Shown piece by piece: positions 1 to 8,496 of a stretch of DNA of 64,000 nucleotides; position 1 is the first letter of the stretch; each line of letters opens with the position of its first letter. The stretch lies in the NCBI RefSeq assembly GCF_025989185.1, contig NZ_JAPDNT010000013.1, forward strand, positions 29,867 through 93,866, read 5' to 3'. The stretch comes from Limobrevibacterium gyesilva (GTDB lineage Bacteria > Pseudomonadota > Alphaproteobacteria > Acetobacterales > Acetobacteraceae). Below the pieces are notes generated by a model. That model did no database searches. It was given only the letters and a program-made list of their open reading frames with translations, and was not told the DNA's origin. Both the position numbers and the translations under genes were made by a program.

Positions 1-608
1 CCCGGCTCGCTGGAATGCCCGGCCTTGCCATGCGCCGTCACCCGCAGGGCCAGCCGTCCCTTATGGGCCAGGATCGGCTGCATCAGGCTCGGTTCGCCGA
101 CAATGCACATCGCCGGACGCAGGGAGCTGTCTTCGAGGTCGCCGATCAGGCGGCGCGCGCCGCCCATGTCGGTCTCCTCGTCATAGGTGATGAACAGATG
201 CGCCGGCCGCGCCAGCCCGCGCGCCTGCAGGTCGGGCACGGCCGCCAGGCAACTCGCGATGAACCCCTTCATGTCCGCGGCACCCCGGCCATACAGCTTT
301 CCGTCCGCGCGCCGCAGGGCGAACGGGTCGGAGCTCCAGGCCTGCCCGTCCACCGGCACCGTGTCGACATGGCCGGACAGCGCGATGCCCCCCGGCATGT
401 GCGGCCCCACGATCGCGTGCAGGTTCGCCTTGCGCCCCGTCGGGTCGGTGCTGACCCGATAGGGCACGCCCCATCCGTCCAGATAGGCGCGGATGAAATC
501 GATCAGCGCGAGGTTCGTGTTGCGGCTGGTGGTGTCGAAACCGACCAGCCGCTCCAGCATCTCGGCGGTGGAAAAGCGTGTGCGGGGCATCTCGTTCTTG
601 TCCGGCAT
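1..608 (-). CDS. argE: Acetylornithine deacetylase, N-terminal part (cut by window edge)
   Basis: M20-family metal-dependent deacylase that removes acetate from N-acetylornithine in arginine synthesis; cytoplasmic. The start at 608 gives MPDKNEMPRTRFSTAEMLERL. The visible 202 residues hold the M20 metal-site motifs: GHVDTVPVDG, then DPFALRRADGKLYGRGAADMKG with the bridging Asp, then the DEET catalytic Glu region and an ExP motif near the cut end (IVGEPS). The spacing and the DTTSRNTN start resemble ArgE more than DapE, but related M20 deacylases cannot be excluded because the dimerisation and C-terminal parts lie outside the window. It is divergent from the MlrC-type gene at 656, and the 47-bp gap must hold most of both promoters. 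Confidence 0.8.
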   Translation of the reverse strand, partial: MPDKNEMPRTRFSTAEMLERLVGFDTTSRNTNLALIDFIRAYLDGWGVPYRVSTDPTGRKANLHAIVGPHMPGGIALSGHVDTVPVDGQAWSSDPFALRRADGKLYGRGAADMKGFIASCLAAVPDLQARGLARPAHLFITYDEETDMGGARRLIGDLEDSSLRPAMCIVGEPSLMQPILAHKGRLALRVTAHGKAGHSSEP

Positions 609-625
609 GGATCGCAGTCTATACA
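598..625 (+). promoter_or_regulatory. Possible sigma70-type promoter for the MlrC-type gene
   Basis: TTGTCC at 598-603 and TATACA at 620-625 are separated by 16 bases, about 30 bases before the ATG at 656. The -35 box lies inside the first codons of the divergent argE. The match is fair and was judged by eye only. Confidence 0.35.
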
Positions 626-655
626 GGCGCGCGCAACCGGCAACCGGAGCAGTCC

Positions 656-2170
656 ATGGGCACCGAATCTCCCCGCATCGCCATTCTCGGCCTGCATCTG
701 GAGGCCAACGCCTTCGCTCCGCCCACCACGCGGGCGGATTTCGAGGCGCAATGCTGGGAGGAAGGCGAGACCATCAGCCGCCTTGCGCGCGACGTCAGCC
801 ATCTGCCTTCGGAACTGCCCGGATTCTACGCCCGGATGGACGAAACGGGGCCATGGACTCCCGCTCCGCTGATCATCATCGGGGCCCCTCCGGGAGGCCC
901 GATCGAGCAGGCGTTATTCCTCGACTTCCTCGACCGCGTGCGCAACCGCCTCGTTGCTGCCTTGCCGGTCGATGCCGTGTATGTCGCCAGCCACGGCGCC
1001 TCTTCGGCCACCGGCGACGAGGACAGCGACGGCACGCTGCTGGCCATGGTCCGCCAGATCGTCGGGCCCGCCGTGCCGATCGTCGTCACCCACGACCTTC
1101 ACTGCAATGTGTCCGAGCGCCTGGTGGAAGCGGCCGACTCGGTGATCGCCTATCGCACCAATCCGCATGTCGACCAGCGCGAGCGCGCCGCCGAGGCAGC
1201 CGACCTGCTGCGCGCCATGCTCGCCGGCCTGCGCACCGCCAAGGCATTCATCCGCATGCCCATCGCCCCGCCCAGCGTCACCCTGCTGACGGCGGACGGC
1301 CCGTATGCCGATCTGATCCGGCTGGGGCAGGAACTCACCACCGATCCTATCCTGAACATTTCCGTGACCGGCGGCTTCGTGTTCGCCGACATCCCGAAAT
1401 GCGGCATGACCATCAACGTCACCAGCCGCGGCGACCAGGAGGCGGCCGACCACGCCGCACAGCAGATTGCCCGCGCCGCCTGGGCCGACCGCGCCCGCTA
1501 CCGCCGCCGCCTGACCCCACTCGCCGACGCCGTCGATCTCGCCCGCCAGTCCGCCTCCGGCGCCATCAAGCCCATCATCCTGGCTGACGTCGCTGACAAC
1601 CCCGGCGGCGGCGGGCGCGGCAACACCACCTGGCTGCTCGCCGCCTTGCACGAAGCAATGGTCCCGGGCTTCGTGCTGGGCGTCTTCATCGATCCCGATC
1701 TCGCCGCAGACGCACACCGGGCCGGCGCGGGCGCGCATCTCCACGCCGTGTTCAACCGCGCCGAGAGCGCGTTCTCCAAACGTTTCGAATCCGGCGCAAC
1801 CATAGAAAAGCTCACCGGCGGCACCGATATCGGCCGCCGCGGCAGTTCCGCCGGCAAGCGCTTCAACATGGGCCCGTCCGCCCTGCTGCGGCTCGACGGC
1901 TCCGGCCTGCGTGTCGTCGTCGCCAGCCTGCGCCGCCAGCTCGCCGAGCCGCGCATGCTGGAAATGCACGACATCGACATCGCGCTCGCACGCTGCGTGG
2001 TGGTGAAAAGCCGCGGCCACTTCCGCGCCGGATTCGACGAATTCTTCGATGGCGACAGCATCTTCGAAGTGGATACGCCGGGGCTCACCAGCCCGGTGCT
2101 CGCAAACTTCGCCTGGAGGCGGCTGCAGCGGCCGATCTGGCCGCTCGATGAAGATGCGCGTTGGGGGTGA
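656..2170 (+). CDS. M81-family (MlrC/microcystinase-like) metallopeptidase
   Basis: About 504 residues, the usual size for the MlrC family, whose founding member is the zinc peptidase that finishes microcystin breakdown; most homologues have no known substrate. The start MGTESPRIAILGLHLEANAF at 656 follows GGAG and matches the family's conserved beginning; upstream in-frame codons run into argE. Visible family landmarks are SHGASSATGDEDSDG (metal-site region), THDLHCNVSERLVEAADS, and YRTNPHVD. The C-terminal MlrC domain has ADVADNPGGGGRGNTTWLL. No partner peptidase genes are adjacent, so it probably acts on a small peptide or amide metabolite rather than on microcystin itself. Confidence 0.75.
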   Translation: MGTESPRIAILGLHLEANAFAPPTTRADFEAQCWEEGETISRLARDVSHLPSELPGFYARMDETGPWTPAPLIIIGAPPGGPIEQALFLDFLDRVRNRLVAALPVDAVYVASHGASSATGDEDSDGTLLAMVRQIVGPAVPIVVTHDLHCNVSERLVEAADSVIAYRTNPHVDQRERAAEAADLLRAMLAGLRTAKAFIRMPIAPPSVTLLTADGPYADLIRLGQELTTDPILNISVTGGFVFADIPKCGMTINVTSRGDQEAADHAAQQIARAAWADRARYRRRLTPLADAVDLARQSASGAIKPIILADVADNPGGGGRGNTTWLLAALHEAMVPGFVLGVFIDPDLAADAHRAGAGAHLHAVFNRAESAFSKRFESGATIEKLTGGTDIGRRGSSAGKRFNMGPSALLRLDGSGLRVVVASLRRQLAEPRMLEMHDIDIALARCVVVKSRGHFRAGFDEFFDGDSIFEVDTPGLTSPVLANFAWRRLQRPIWPLDEDARWG

Positions 2171-2177
2171 AGGAAGG

Positions 2178-2333
2178 CCAGGGCGCTGCCCTGGACCCGC
2201 CAAGGGGCAGGAGCCCCTTGGATCCCACTACTCTCTTGGCTGCGTCAGCAGCCTTCAATTGAAATCCGATATCATCTGAAGGCTAGCGACGCAGCCAAGA
2301 GGGCGATTGGATTGTCAAGGCTTCTGCCTTGAC
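2178..2333. repeat. Cluster of stem-loops, including a 25-bp-arm inverted repeat
   Basis: Four hairpins sit in the convergent gap after the MlrC-type gene: 2178-2194 (7-bp stem), 2200-2221 (perfect 9-bp stem CCAAGGGGC), 2233-2301 (25-nt arms beginning CTCTTGGCTGCGTC, three mismatches in the middle, 19-nt loop) and 2314-2333 (perfect 8-bp stem GTCAAGGC). A fifth at 2340-2364 is listed as a terminator. The long inverted repeat has the look of a small non-autonomous repeat element, but no second copy was seen in this window. Confidence 0.6.
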
Positions 2334-2339
2334 TGGGGT

Positions 2340-2364
2340 CGAGGGGCAAAGCCCCTCGCCTTTT
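2340..2364 (+). terminator. Rho-independent terminator after the MlrC-type gene
   Basis: An 8-bp stem CGAGGGGC / GCCCCTCG with an AAA loop is followed by CC and TTTT. It abuts the gltX stop on the other strand. Confidence 0.6.
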
Positions 2365-3722
2365 CAATGCGCCGCCGTCTGCAACCGCAACGCCGCCCGC
2401 GTGCGCCCGATCAAGGGCAGCAGCGACTTGAGATCGGGCCCGTGGTCTTCCCCGGTCAGCGCCAGGCGCAGCGGCAGGAACAGGGGCTTGCCTTTGCGCC
2501 CTGTCGCCGCCTTCAGCGCCTCGGTCCAGCGCGACCAGACCGCATCGTCCCATGGCTCCGGCGGCAGCAGGTCCAGTGCCGTGTGCAGGTAGTCGCCTTC
2601 GCCTTCGATCACCGGCGGCACGATCGTGCCAGCAACCACGTCCCAGTAGCCGCGGGCCTCGCTCAGCAGGTCGAGGTTGCCGCGCACCGCGTTCCAGAAG
2701 GCCTCGGTCGCCCCGGGCGGCAGACGGTCGGCCACGTCGCGGAACGGCAGGCCGTGCAGCACGCGGCTGTTCAGCGCCAGAAGCTGGCGGATGTCGAAAC
2801 GGGCGGCCGAGCCGGAGAACCGGGAGAAGTCGAAATCGGCGGCCAGCGCCTCCAGCGGCAGCGGCTCGGGATCGGCGGACGTGCCGAGCCGCGCGAGATA
2901 GGAGGTGATGGCCATCGGCTCCACGCCGTCCTGGCGCAGGCTGCGCAGCGACAGGCCGTCGAAGCGTTTGGATAGCTTGCCCCCGTCGGAATCCAGCAGC
3001 AGCGGCAGATGCGCGAAGGCGATGGCGCCGGGATTGCGCCCGAGCGCCTTGATCAGGTCGATCTGCACGCCGGTGTTGGTGACATGGTCCTCGCCGCGGA
3101 TGACGTGGCTGATGCCGGTGTCGAGATCGTCCACCACCGAGGTGAAGGTGTAGAGCGGCGTGCCGTCGGCGCGGATCAGCACGGGGTCGGACACGGCCGG
3201 CAGCTTCACGCGGCGACGGCCCAGCACCAGGTCGTTCCAGCTGACTTCCTCGTTCGACAGCAGGAAGCGCCAATAGGGTCGCTTGCCGCCGGCTTCGGCC
3301 GCGGCGCGCTGCTCCGGGGTGAGCTTCAGCATGGCGCGGTCGTAAACCGGCGCCTGGCCGCGCTTGATGCGCTGGTCGCGCTTGGCCTGCAGCTCTTCCT
3401 CGCTCTCGAAGCAGGGATACAGCCGGCCGGCCTGCTTCAACTGCTCCGCCACTTCGGCGTAGCGGGCCAGGCGCGTGGTCTGGCGGAACGAGTCGTCCCA
3501 GTGCAGCCCCAGCCAGCGCATGTCCTGGCGGATCGCTTCCTCGTTCTCCTCGGTGCTGCGCGCGGTGTCGGTGTCGTCCAGGCGCAGGATGAAGCGGCCG
3601 CCCGTCTTGCGGGCGAACAGCCAGTTGGCCACGGCCTGACGCGCGTTGCCGACATGCAGCAGGCCGGTGGGGCTGGGCGCGAAGCGAACGGCCACGCCGG
3701 CCGTGTTCTGGTCGGCGGTCAT
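2364..3722 (-). CDS. gltX: Glutamate--tRNA ligase
   Basis: Class I aminoacyl-tRNA synthetase of 452 residues that charges tRNA with glutamate. The nucleotide-binding core opens with VRFAPSPTGLLHVGN, where HVGN at about residue 23 is the HIGH signature. The second signature KLSKR (KMSKS-type) is near residue 249. DDTDTARSTEEN and RGEDHVTNTGVQ are typical GluRS core motifs. Many alphaproteobacteria carry two GluRS paralogues with different tRNA preferences; which one this is cannot be decided here. The start ATG at 3722 overlaps the stop of the upstream small gene by 4 bases (ATGA), so translation is probably coupled. It is the last gene of the minus-strand nadE cluster. Confidence 0.9.
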   Translation of the reverse strand: MTADQNTAGVAVRFAPSPTGLLHVGNARQAVANWLFARKTGGRFILRLDDTDTARSTEENEEAIRQDMRWLGLHWDDSFRQTTRLARYAEVAEQLKQAGRLYPCFESEEELQAKRDQRIKRGQAPVYDRAMLKLTPEQRAAAEAGGKRPYWRFLLSNEEVSWNDLVLGRRRVKLPAVSDPVLIRADGTPLYTFTSVVDDLDTGISHVIRGEDHVTNTGVQIDLIKALGRNPGAIAFAHLPLLLDSDGGKLSKRFDGLSLRSLRQDGVEPMAITSYLARLGTSADPEPLPLEALAADFDFSRFSGSAARFDIRQLLALNSRVLHGLPFRDVADRLPPGATEAFWNAVRGNLDLLSEARGYWDVVAGTIVPPVIEGEGDYLHTALDLLPPEPWDDAVWSRWTEALKAATGRKGKPLFLPLRLALTGEDHGPDLKSLLPLIGRTRAALRLQTAAH

Positions 3723-4102
3723 GCGCCAAGGTCGCCTTCGTCGTTGCTTTCGTCGTCGCCGGTGCGGCGCGGGTCGAGCGCGCGCCAGTCGCGCTCCTCG
3801 CCCCCCGCGGGGCGTTCGGCGAAATCGGACAGCTCGGTGCCGCTGCGCCAGCCCGCTTCGCCCGCGTCCTGCACTTCGGCGTCCTCGCCATAGGCGAACC
3901 AGGCGTCCAGCACCTCGCGCGCGGTGGCGCCGGCGGCGCGGCACAGTTCCACGCTGTCGCGCACATAGCGGCGGGCGAAGGCGTTGGCCTGCATCAGCGT
4001 GGGAAACCCGCCGATTTCCTCGACGATGTTGTCCTCGGCACTGCCGGACAGGTCGAGGATGCGAACCCGCCAGCCGCCGGGCGGTGCGAACAGGTCGCTC
4101 AT
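3719..4102 (-). CDS. Small conserved-looking protein between nadE and gltX
   Basis: 127 residues, MSDLFAPPGGWRVRILDL at the start. No domain was recognised. The N-terminal two thirds look folded (GGFPTLMQANAFARRYVRD, LDAWFAYGEDAEV); the C-terminus is acidic and low in complexity (DDESNDEGDLGA). Start at 4102 and stop at 3719 overlap nadE and gltX by four bases each, so it is certainly co-transcribed with them, and the arrangement argues for a real gene. Its role is unknown. Confidence 0.7.
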   Translation of the reverse strand: MSDLFAPPGGWRVRILDLSGSAEDNIVEEIGGFPTLMQANAFARRYVRDSVELCRAAGATAREVLDAWFAYGEDAEVQDAGEAGWRSGTELSDFAERPAGGEERDWRALDPRRTGDDESNDEGDLGA

Positions 4103-5763
4103 GCGATCAACGCCGTGAAGCCGTTGGTGATGGGATAGCGTCGGTCGCGGCCGAAGGCGCGTGGCGTGATCTTCACCCCCGGCGGCGCCTGCCGGCGCTT
4201 GTATTCGGCGCGGTCCAGCATCTTCCACACGCGCAGGATGGTGGCGCGGTCGAAGCCTTTCTCCACCAGCGCGTCCACGCTCTGCTCGCCCTCCACCAGC
4301 CCCTGCAGGATGGCGTCGAGCTCGTCATAGGGCGGCAGGCTGTCCTGGTCGGTCTGGTTCGGCTTCAGCTCGGCGCTGGGCGGCTTGGTGATGACGCGCA
4401 ACGGCATCACCGGGCCATCGGGCCCCAGCGCACCCTTGGGCCGGTTGGCGTTGCGCCAGTGGCACAGCTCGAACACGGTGGTCTTGTAGACGTCCTTCAG
4501 CACCGAGTAGCCGCCGCACATGTCGCCGTAGAGCGTGGCGTAGCCCACGGACATCTCGCTCTTGTTGCCGGTGGTCAGCACCATGTGGCCGAGCTTGTTG
4601 GAGATCGCCATCAGGATCAGCCCGCGCGCGCGGGACTGGATGTTCTCTTCGGTGATATCGGCCTGGCGCCCCGCGAAGATCGGCGCCAGCGCGGCGTTGA
4701 ATGCCTCCATGGCCGGGGTGATCGACACGCTGTCGCAGGGAATGCCCAGCAGACTCGCGCACGCGGCGGCGTCGTCCAGGCTGTCCTGGCCGGTATACGG
4801 GCTGGGCAGCATGAAGCTGCGCACCATGTCCGGCCCCAGCGCGTCCACCGCCACGGCAGCCGAAAGCGCGCTGTCGATGCCGCCGGACAGGCCCAGGATG
4901 ACGCCGGGGAAGCGGTTCTTGCGTACGTAGTCGCTGAGGCCGAGCATCATGCAGCGATAGATGGATTCCAGCCGTTCCGGCTCGGGCGCCAAAGGCTGCG
5001 GCGTACACAGCAGCCGTTCGCCGTCGCGCCGCCATTCCGTCAGGGTCACCGCTTCCTCGAAATGCGGCATCTGCACCGCAAGCGACCGGTCGGCGTTCAG
5101 CACGAAGCTGGCGCCCTCGAACACCAGCTCGTCCTGGCCGCAGACCTGGGCGGCAAACACGAAAGGCAGGTCGGTTTCGACCACGCGGTGCACGGCGAGC
5201 GCCACCCGGTGGGTGTGCTTGTCCACCTCGTACGGGCTGCCGTTGATCGACAGCAGCAGCTCCGCCCCGCTTTCCGCCAGCGTCTCGGAGACCTCGGGGA
5301 ACCACCAGTCCTCGCAGATCATCACGCCGATGCGCCAACCGCGGAACGGCACCGGGCCGGGCGAGGGGCCGGGGTCGAACACGCGCTTGTCGTCGAACAC
5401 GCCATAGTTGGGCAGTTCGTGCTTGGCCCGCCGCGCGACCACCTTGCCGCCATCCAGCACGAAGGCGGCGTTGTACAGCTTGTCGCCGTCGCGCCACGGC
5501 CCGCCCACGATCAGGCCGGGCCCGCCATCGGCGGTATCGGCGGCGAGCTGCGCGATGGCGTCCTCGCAGGCCGCCACGAAGGCCGGCTTGCGCACCAGAT
5601 CCTCGGGCGGATAGCCGGCGATGGAGAATTCGGGCGTCACCACCAGATCGGCCCCTTGCCGCGCACCCTCGGCGCGGGCGCGGCGGATGCCGGCCAGATT
5701 ATGCACCACCTGGCCTTCATGCGGGTTGAGCTGGGCGATGGCGATCTTGAGCGTGTCGGACAT
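4099..5763 (-). CDS. nadE: Glutamine-dependent NAD+ synthetase
   Basis: 554-residue two-domain enzyme making NAD from deamido-NAD, ATP and glutamine. Residues about 5-260 are a nitrilase-type glutaminase domain with the catalytic triad visible as TPEFSIAGYP (Glu), RRAKHELPNYGVFDD (Lys) and MICEDWWFPE (Cys near residue 150). The C-terminal synthetase domain carries the PP-loop GLSGGIDSA near residue 293 and the TTGNKSEMSVGYATLYGD motif. It lies downstream of nicotinate phosphoribosyltransferase on the same strand, so two successive parts of NAD salvage sit side by side. The stop overlaps the following small gene by 4 bases. Confidence 0.93.
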   Translation of the reverse strand: MSDTLKIAIAQLNPHEGQVVHNLAGIRRARAEGARQGADLVVTPEFSIAGYPPEDLVRKPAFVAACEDAIAQLAADTADGGPGLIVGGPWRDGDKLYNAAFVLDGGKVVARRAKHELPNYGVFDDKRVFDPGPSPGPVPFRGWRIGVMICEDWWFPEVSETLAESGAELLLSINGSPYEVDKHTHRVALAVHRVVETDLPFVFAAQVCGQDELVFEGASFVLNADRSLAVQMPHFEEAVTLTEWRRDGERLLCTPQPLAPEPERLESIYRCMMLGLSDYVRKNRFPGVILGLSGGIDSALSAAVAVDALGPDMVRSFMLPSPYTGQDSLDDAAACASLLGIPCDSVSITPAMEAFNAALAPIFAGRQADITEENIQSRARGLILMAISNKLGHMVLTTGNKSEMSVGYATLYGDMCGGYSVLKDVYKTTVFELCHWRNANRPKGALGPDGPVMPLRVITKPPSAELKPNQTDQDSLPPYDELDAILQGLVEGEQSVDALVEKGFDRATILRVWKMLDRAEYKRRQAPPGVKITPRAFGRDRRYPITNGFTALIA

Positions 5764-5857
5764 GGCGGGAAGCTAGGGCCATGCGGGCGCGAGTTCAACG
5801 CGGCGCCGGGCGGGCGAAACAGCGCGGTCAGCAGGCCGCCGAAAACAAAGGGCTGCG

Positions 5858-7018
5858 TCAGCCGCCGTTCTTCTTGCGCGCGCCGTTCCGCCGCAGCAGG
5901 AACTCGCGCCCGACCTTCACCATCGGCACGCCGTCATATTCGACGATATCCGCGGTGGCGTAGGTCTCGGTCCAGACATCGGGAATGAAGCTGCCGGTGC
6001 CCACCACGTCCACCGGCGCGCGCGCATCGGCCATCACCCGGCACTTGTCCACGCCGAACCCCGAAGACGCCACGATCTTGACCCGCGGGAACCCGGCCGC
6101 GTCCAGCGCCTCGCGCATGCGCCAGATGGCGGCGGCGGATACGCCGGTGCCGACGAGGTAGCGCAGCTCCGTGTCGCTGCGGTAGCGGCGGATGGCGCCG
6201 GGGGCGTGGCGTTCCAGCGCGGCATAGCTCTCGGCGGGGTCCAGCCCTTCCACGAAGCGCCCGCCATGCGTATCCAGCCGCACCGACAGGTTGCCGGACG
6301 CGGCCAGCTCGGGGAACCGGCGGCAGACCGCGAGCGCGTCGGTGATCTCCCGGCCGAAATAATCCACCAGCACGGTCAGCGGCTCGTGCGGGAAGGCCTC
6401 GTGGAACATCTCGGCGGCGCGCACGGTCGATCCGGCATAGCCGATCAACGCATGCGGCATGGTGCCGCGGCCGCGCGGCGTCCCGAACCAGTGGGCGGTG
6501 CCGTCGTTGGCGTTGCCGACGAAGCCCTTCGCCCCTTCCTTGCGCGCGGCCGCGCTGCCCACCGAGGCGGCATAGGCCATCATGTCCTGCATCTCGGCAC
6601 CGGCGCAGTGCCGCGCCTCCATGGCCAGGAACGACACGCCCGGCAACGCGAGGCACATCTGATAGGCGTTATGCGCCGCGACGCAGGCCGGCCCGATCTT
6701 CTGCAGGAAGATCGTCTCCAGGTCGGACAGCTGGGTCAGGCTGCCGGTGATATAGACCAGCGGCTCGCCGGCGCCGGTCCAGCTGCCTTCGGGGTGGGTG
6801 ACGTCGAATTCGAAGCTGGTGCCGCGCTCGGTCGCCACGTCCTGCAGCCATTCCAGCATCAGCCGCGGGGCCGCGATCACCGGGCGGCGCAGGAACACCG
6901 CATAGGTCACGCGCTTGTCGCCGAAGCGCGCGACCACTTGCCGGGTGCGGTTGAAATAGACGTCCGTGCGGGCGGCGATGTCGCCGGCCAGGGCAGACGG
7001 CGGCACCTTGTCGTCCAT
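5858..7018 (-). CDS. Nicotinate phosphoribosyltransferase family protein
   Basis: 386 residues. The family converts nicotinate and PRPP to nicotinate mononucleotide, the entry step of the Preiss-Handler NAD salvage route. Supporting motifs are DVYFNRTRQVV near the N-terminus, GSLTQLSDLETIFLQK, an EARHCAGAEM segment, LVDYFGREITDAL with SVRLDTHGGRF, and the C-terminal SSGFGVDKCRVM followed by VDVVGTGSFIPD, a phosphate-binding arrangement of this family. It is shorter than E. coli PncB and resembles the divergent alphaproteobacterial subgroup. nadE follows after 94 bases, and DAHP synthase ends only 12 bases upstream, suggesting one transcript. Confidence 0.82.
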   Translation of the reverse strand: MDDKVPPSALAGDIAARTDVYFNRTRQVVARFGDKRVTYAVFLRRPVIAAPRLMLEWLQDVATERGTSFEFDVTHPEGSWTGAGEPLVYITGSLTQLSDLETIFLQKIGPACVAAHNAYQMCLALPGVSFLAMEARHCAGAEMQDMMAYAASVGSAAARKEGAKGFVGNANDGTAHWFGTPRGRGTMPHALIGYAGSTVRAAEMFHEAFPHEPLTVLVDYFGREITDALAVCRRFPELAASGNLSVRLDTHGGRFVEGLDPAESYAALERHAPGAIRRYRSDTELRYLVGTGVSAAAIWRMREALDAAGFPRVKIVASSGFGVDKCRVMADARAPVDVVGTGSFIPDVWTETYATADIVEYDGVPMVKVGREFLLRRNGARKKNGG

Positions 7019-7030
7019 TGGCCCTGCCGC

Positions 7031-8416
7031 CTACTGCGCCGCCACGGCCGGCGACTGCGGGCCTTCCTGGCGCCGGTTCTTCAGCTCCTCGGCCACCAGA
7101 AATGCCAGTTCCAGCGACTGCTCGGCATTCAGCCGCGGATCGCAGAACGTCTCGTAGCGCTCGGACAGGTCCACCATGCTCAGCCCGTGCGCGCCACCGA
7201 TGCACTCCGTCACCTCGCGGCCGGTCATCTCCACGTGCACGCCGCCGGCCCAGGTGCCTTCGCTGGCATGGGCGTCGAAGAAACGCCGCACCTCGGTCAG
7301 GATGGCGTCGAAGCTGCGCGTCTTCAGCCCGGCATTGGTGCCGATGGTGTTGCCGTGCATCGGGTCGCACAACCACACGACATGCCGCCCTTCGCGCTTC
7401 ACCGCGCGCAGCAGCGGCGGCAGCAGCCGCTCCACCTTGTCCGCCCCCATGCGGCTGATCAGCGTCAGCCGCCCGGGCTCGTTGGCGGGGTTCAGCGCGT
7501 CGATCAGGCGCAGCAGGTCGTCCGGCTCGCTGGTCGGGCCGACCTTCATGCCGATCGGATTCTTCACCCCGCGCAGGAACTCCACATGCGCGCCGTCGAG
7601 CTGGCGGGTGCGGTCGCCGATCCACAGGAAATGCGCCGAGCACGCATACCAGTCGCCGGAGGTGGAATCGACGCGGGTCAGCGCCTGCTCGTACGGCAGC
7701 AGCAGCGCCTCATGGCTGGTGTAGAAATCGGTCTCGTGGATCTGCGGCGTGGTGCCGCTGTTGATGCCGCAGGCGGACATGAATGCCAGCGTCTCGTCGA
7801 TGCGGTGCGCCAGGTCCCGGTAGCGGTCGGCCAGCGGGCTGCGCGCGACGAAGCCGAGATTCCAGCGATGCACCTCGTTGAGGTCGGCATAGCCGCCGCT
7901 GGCGAAGGCGCGCAGCAGGTTGAGCGTGCCGGCCGACTGGAAATAGCCGGTCTCCATGCGCGCCGGGTCGGGGATGCGCGCGTCCGGGGTGAACTCGGGC
8001 CCGTTGATGATGTCGCCGCGATAGCTGGGCAGCGTCTCGCCATCGACGGTTTCGGTGTCGCTGCTGCGCGGCTTGGCGAACTGGCCGGCCATGCGGCCCA
8101 GCTTCACCACCGGCATGCTGGCGCCGAAGGTCAGCACCACAGCCATCTGCAGCAGCACCCGGAAGGTGTCGCGGATGATGTTGGCGGTGAAGTCGTTGAA
8201 GCTCTCGGCGCAGTCGCCGCCCTGCAGCGCGAAGGCGCGTCCCTCCGCCACCCGCGCCAGCGACGCCTTCAGCCGGCGCGCCTCGCCCGCGAACACCAGC
8301 GGCGGATAGCGGCGCAGCCGGTTCTCGGTCTCCGCCAGCCGGGCGGGGTCGGGATAGGTGGGCACCTGGCGAATCGGGCGGCTGCGCCAGGAATCGGGTG
8401 TCCATTGTGCGGTCAT
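7031..8416 (-). CDS. Class II 3-deoxy-7-phosphoheptulonate (DAHP) synthase
   Basis: 461 residues, the plant/mycobacterial-like class II type. It joins phosphoenolpyruvate and erythrose-4-phosphate in the first shikimate-pathway step. Diagnostic stretches are [19 protein letters not shown] at the N-terminus, QGGDCAESF (metal-binding Cys), [23 protein letters not shown], the substrate-site [15 protein letters not shown] and the [10 protein letters not shown] metal site. Feedback regulation cannot be read from the sequence. It heads the minus-strand group leading into the NAD genes. Confidence 0.93.
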   Translation of the reverse strand: MTAQWTPDSWRSRPIRQVPTYPDPARLAETENRLRRYPPLVFAGEARRLKASLARVAEGRAFALQGGDCAESFNDFTANIIRDTFRVLLQMAVVLTFGASMPVVKLGRMAGQFAKPRSSDTETVDGETLPSYRGDIINGPEFTPDARIPDPARMETGYFQSAGTLNLLRAFASGGYADLNEVHRWNLGFVARSPLADRYRDLAHRIDETLAFMSACGINSGTTPQIHETDFYTSHEALLLPYEQALTRVDSTSGDWYACSAHFLWIGDRTRQLDGAHVEFLRGVKNPIGMKVGPTSEPDDLLRLIDALNPANEPGRLTLISRMGADKVERLLPPLLRAVKREGRHVVWLCDPMHGNTIGTNAGLKTRSFDAILTEVRRFFDAHASEGTWAGGVHVEMTGREVTECIGGAHGLSMVDLSERYETFCDPRLNAEQSLELAFLVAEELKNRRQEGPQSPAVAAQ

Positions 8417-8496
8417 TGCGTCTCACTCCTGCGCCGGCCGGGTCGGTCCCGGCTCGGGCAAACGCGACAGCTTATCCACCGAAATCGCCGTGTTGG

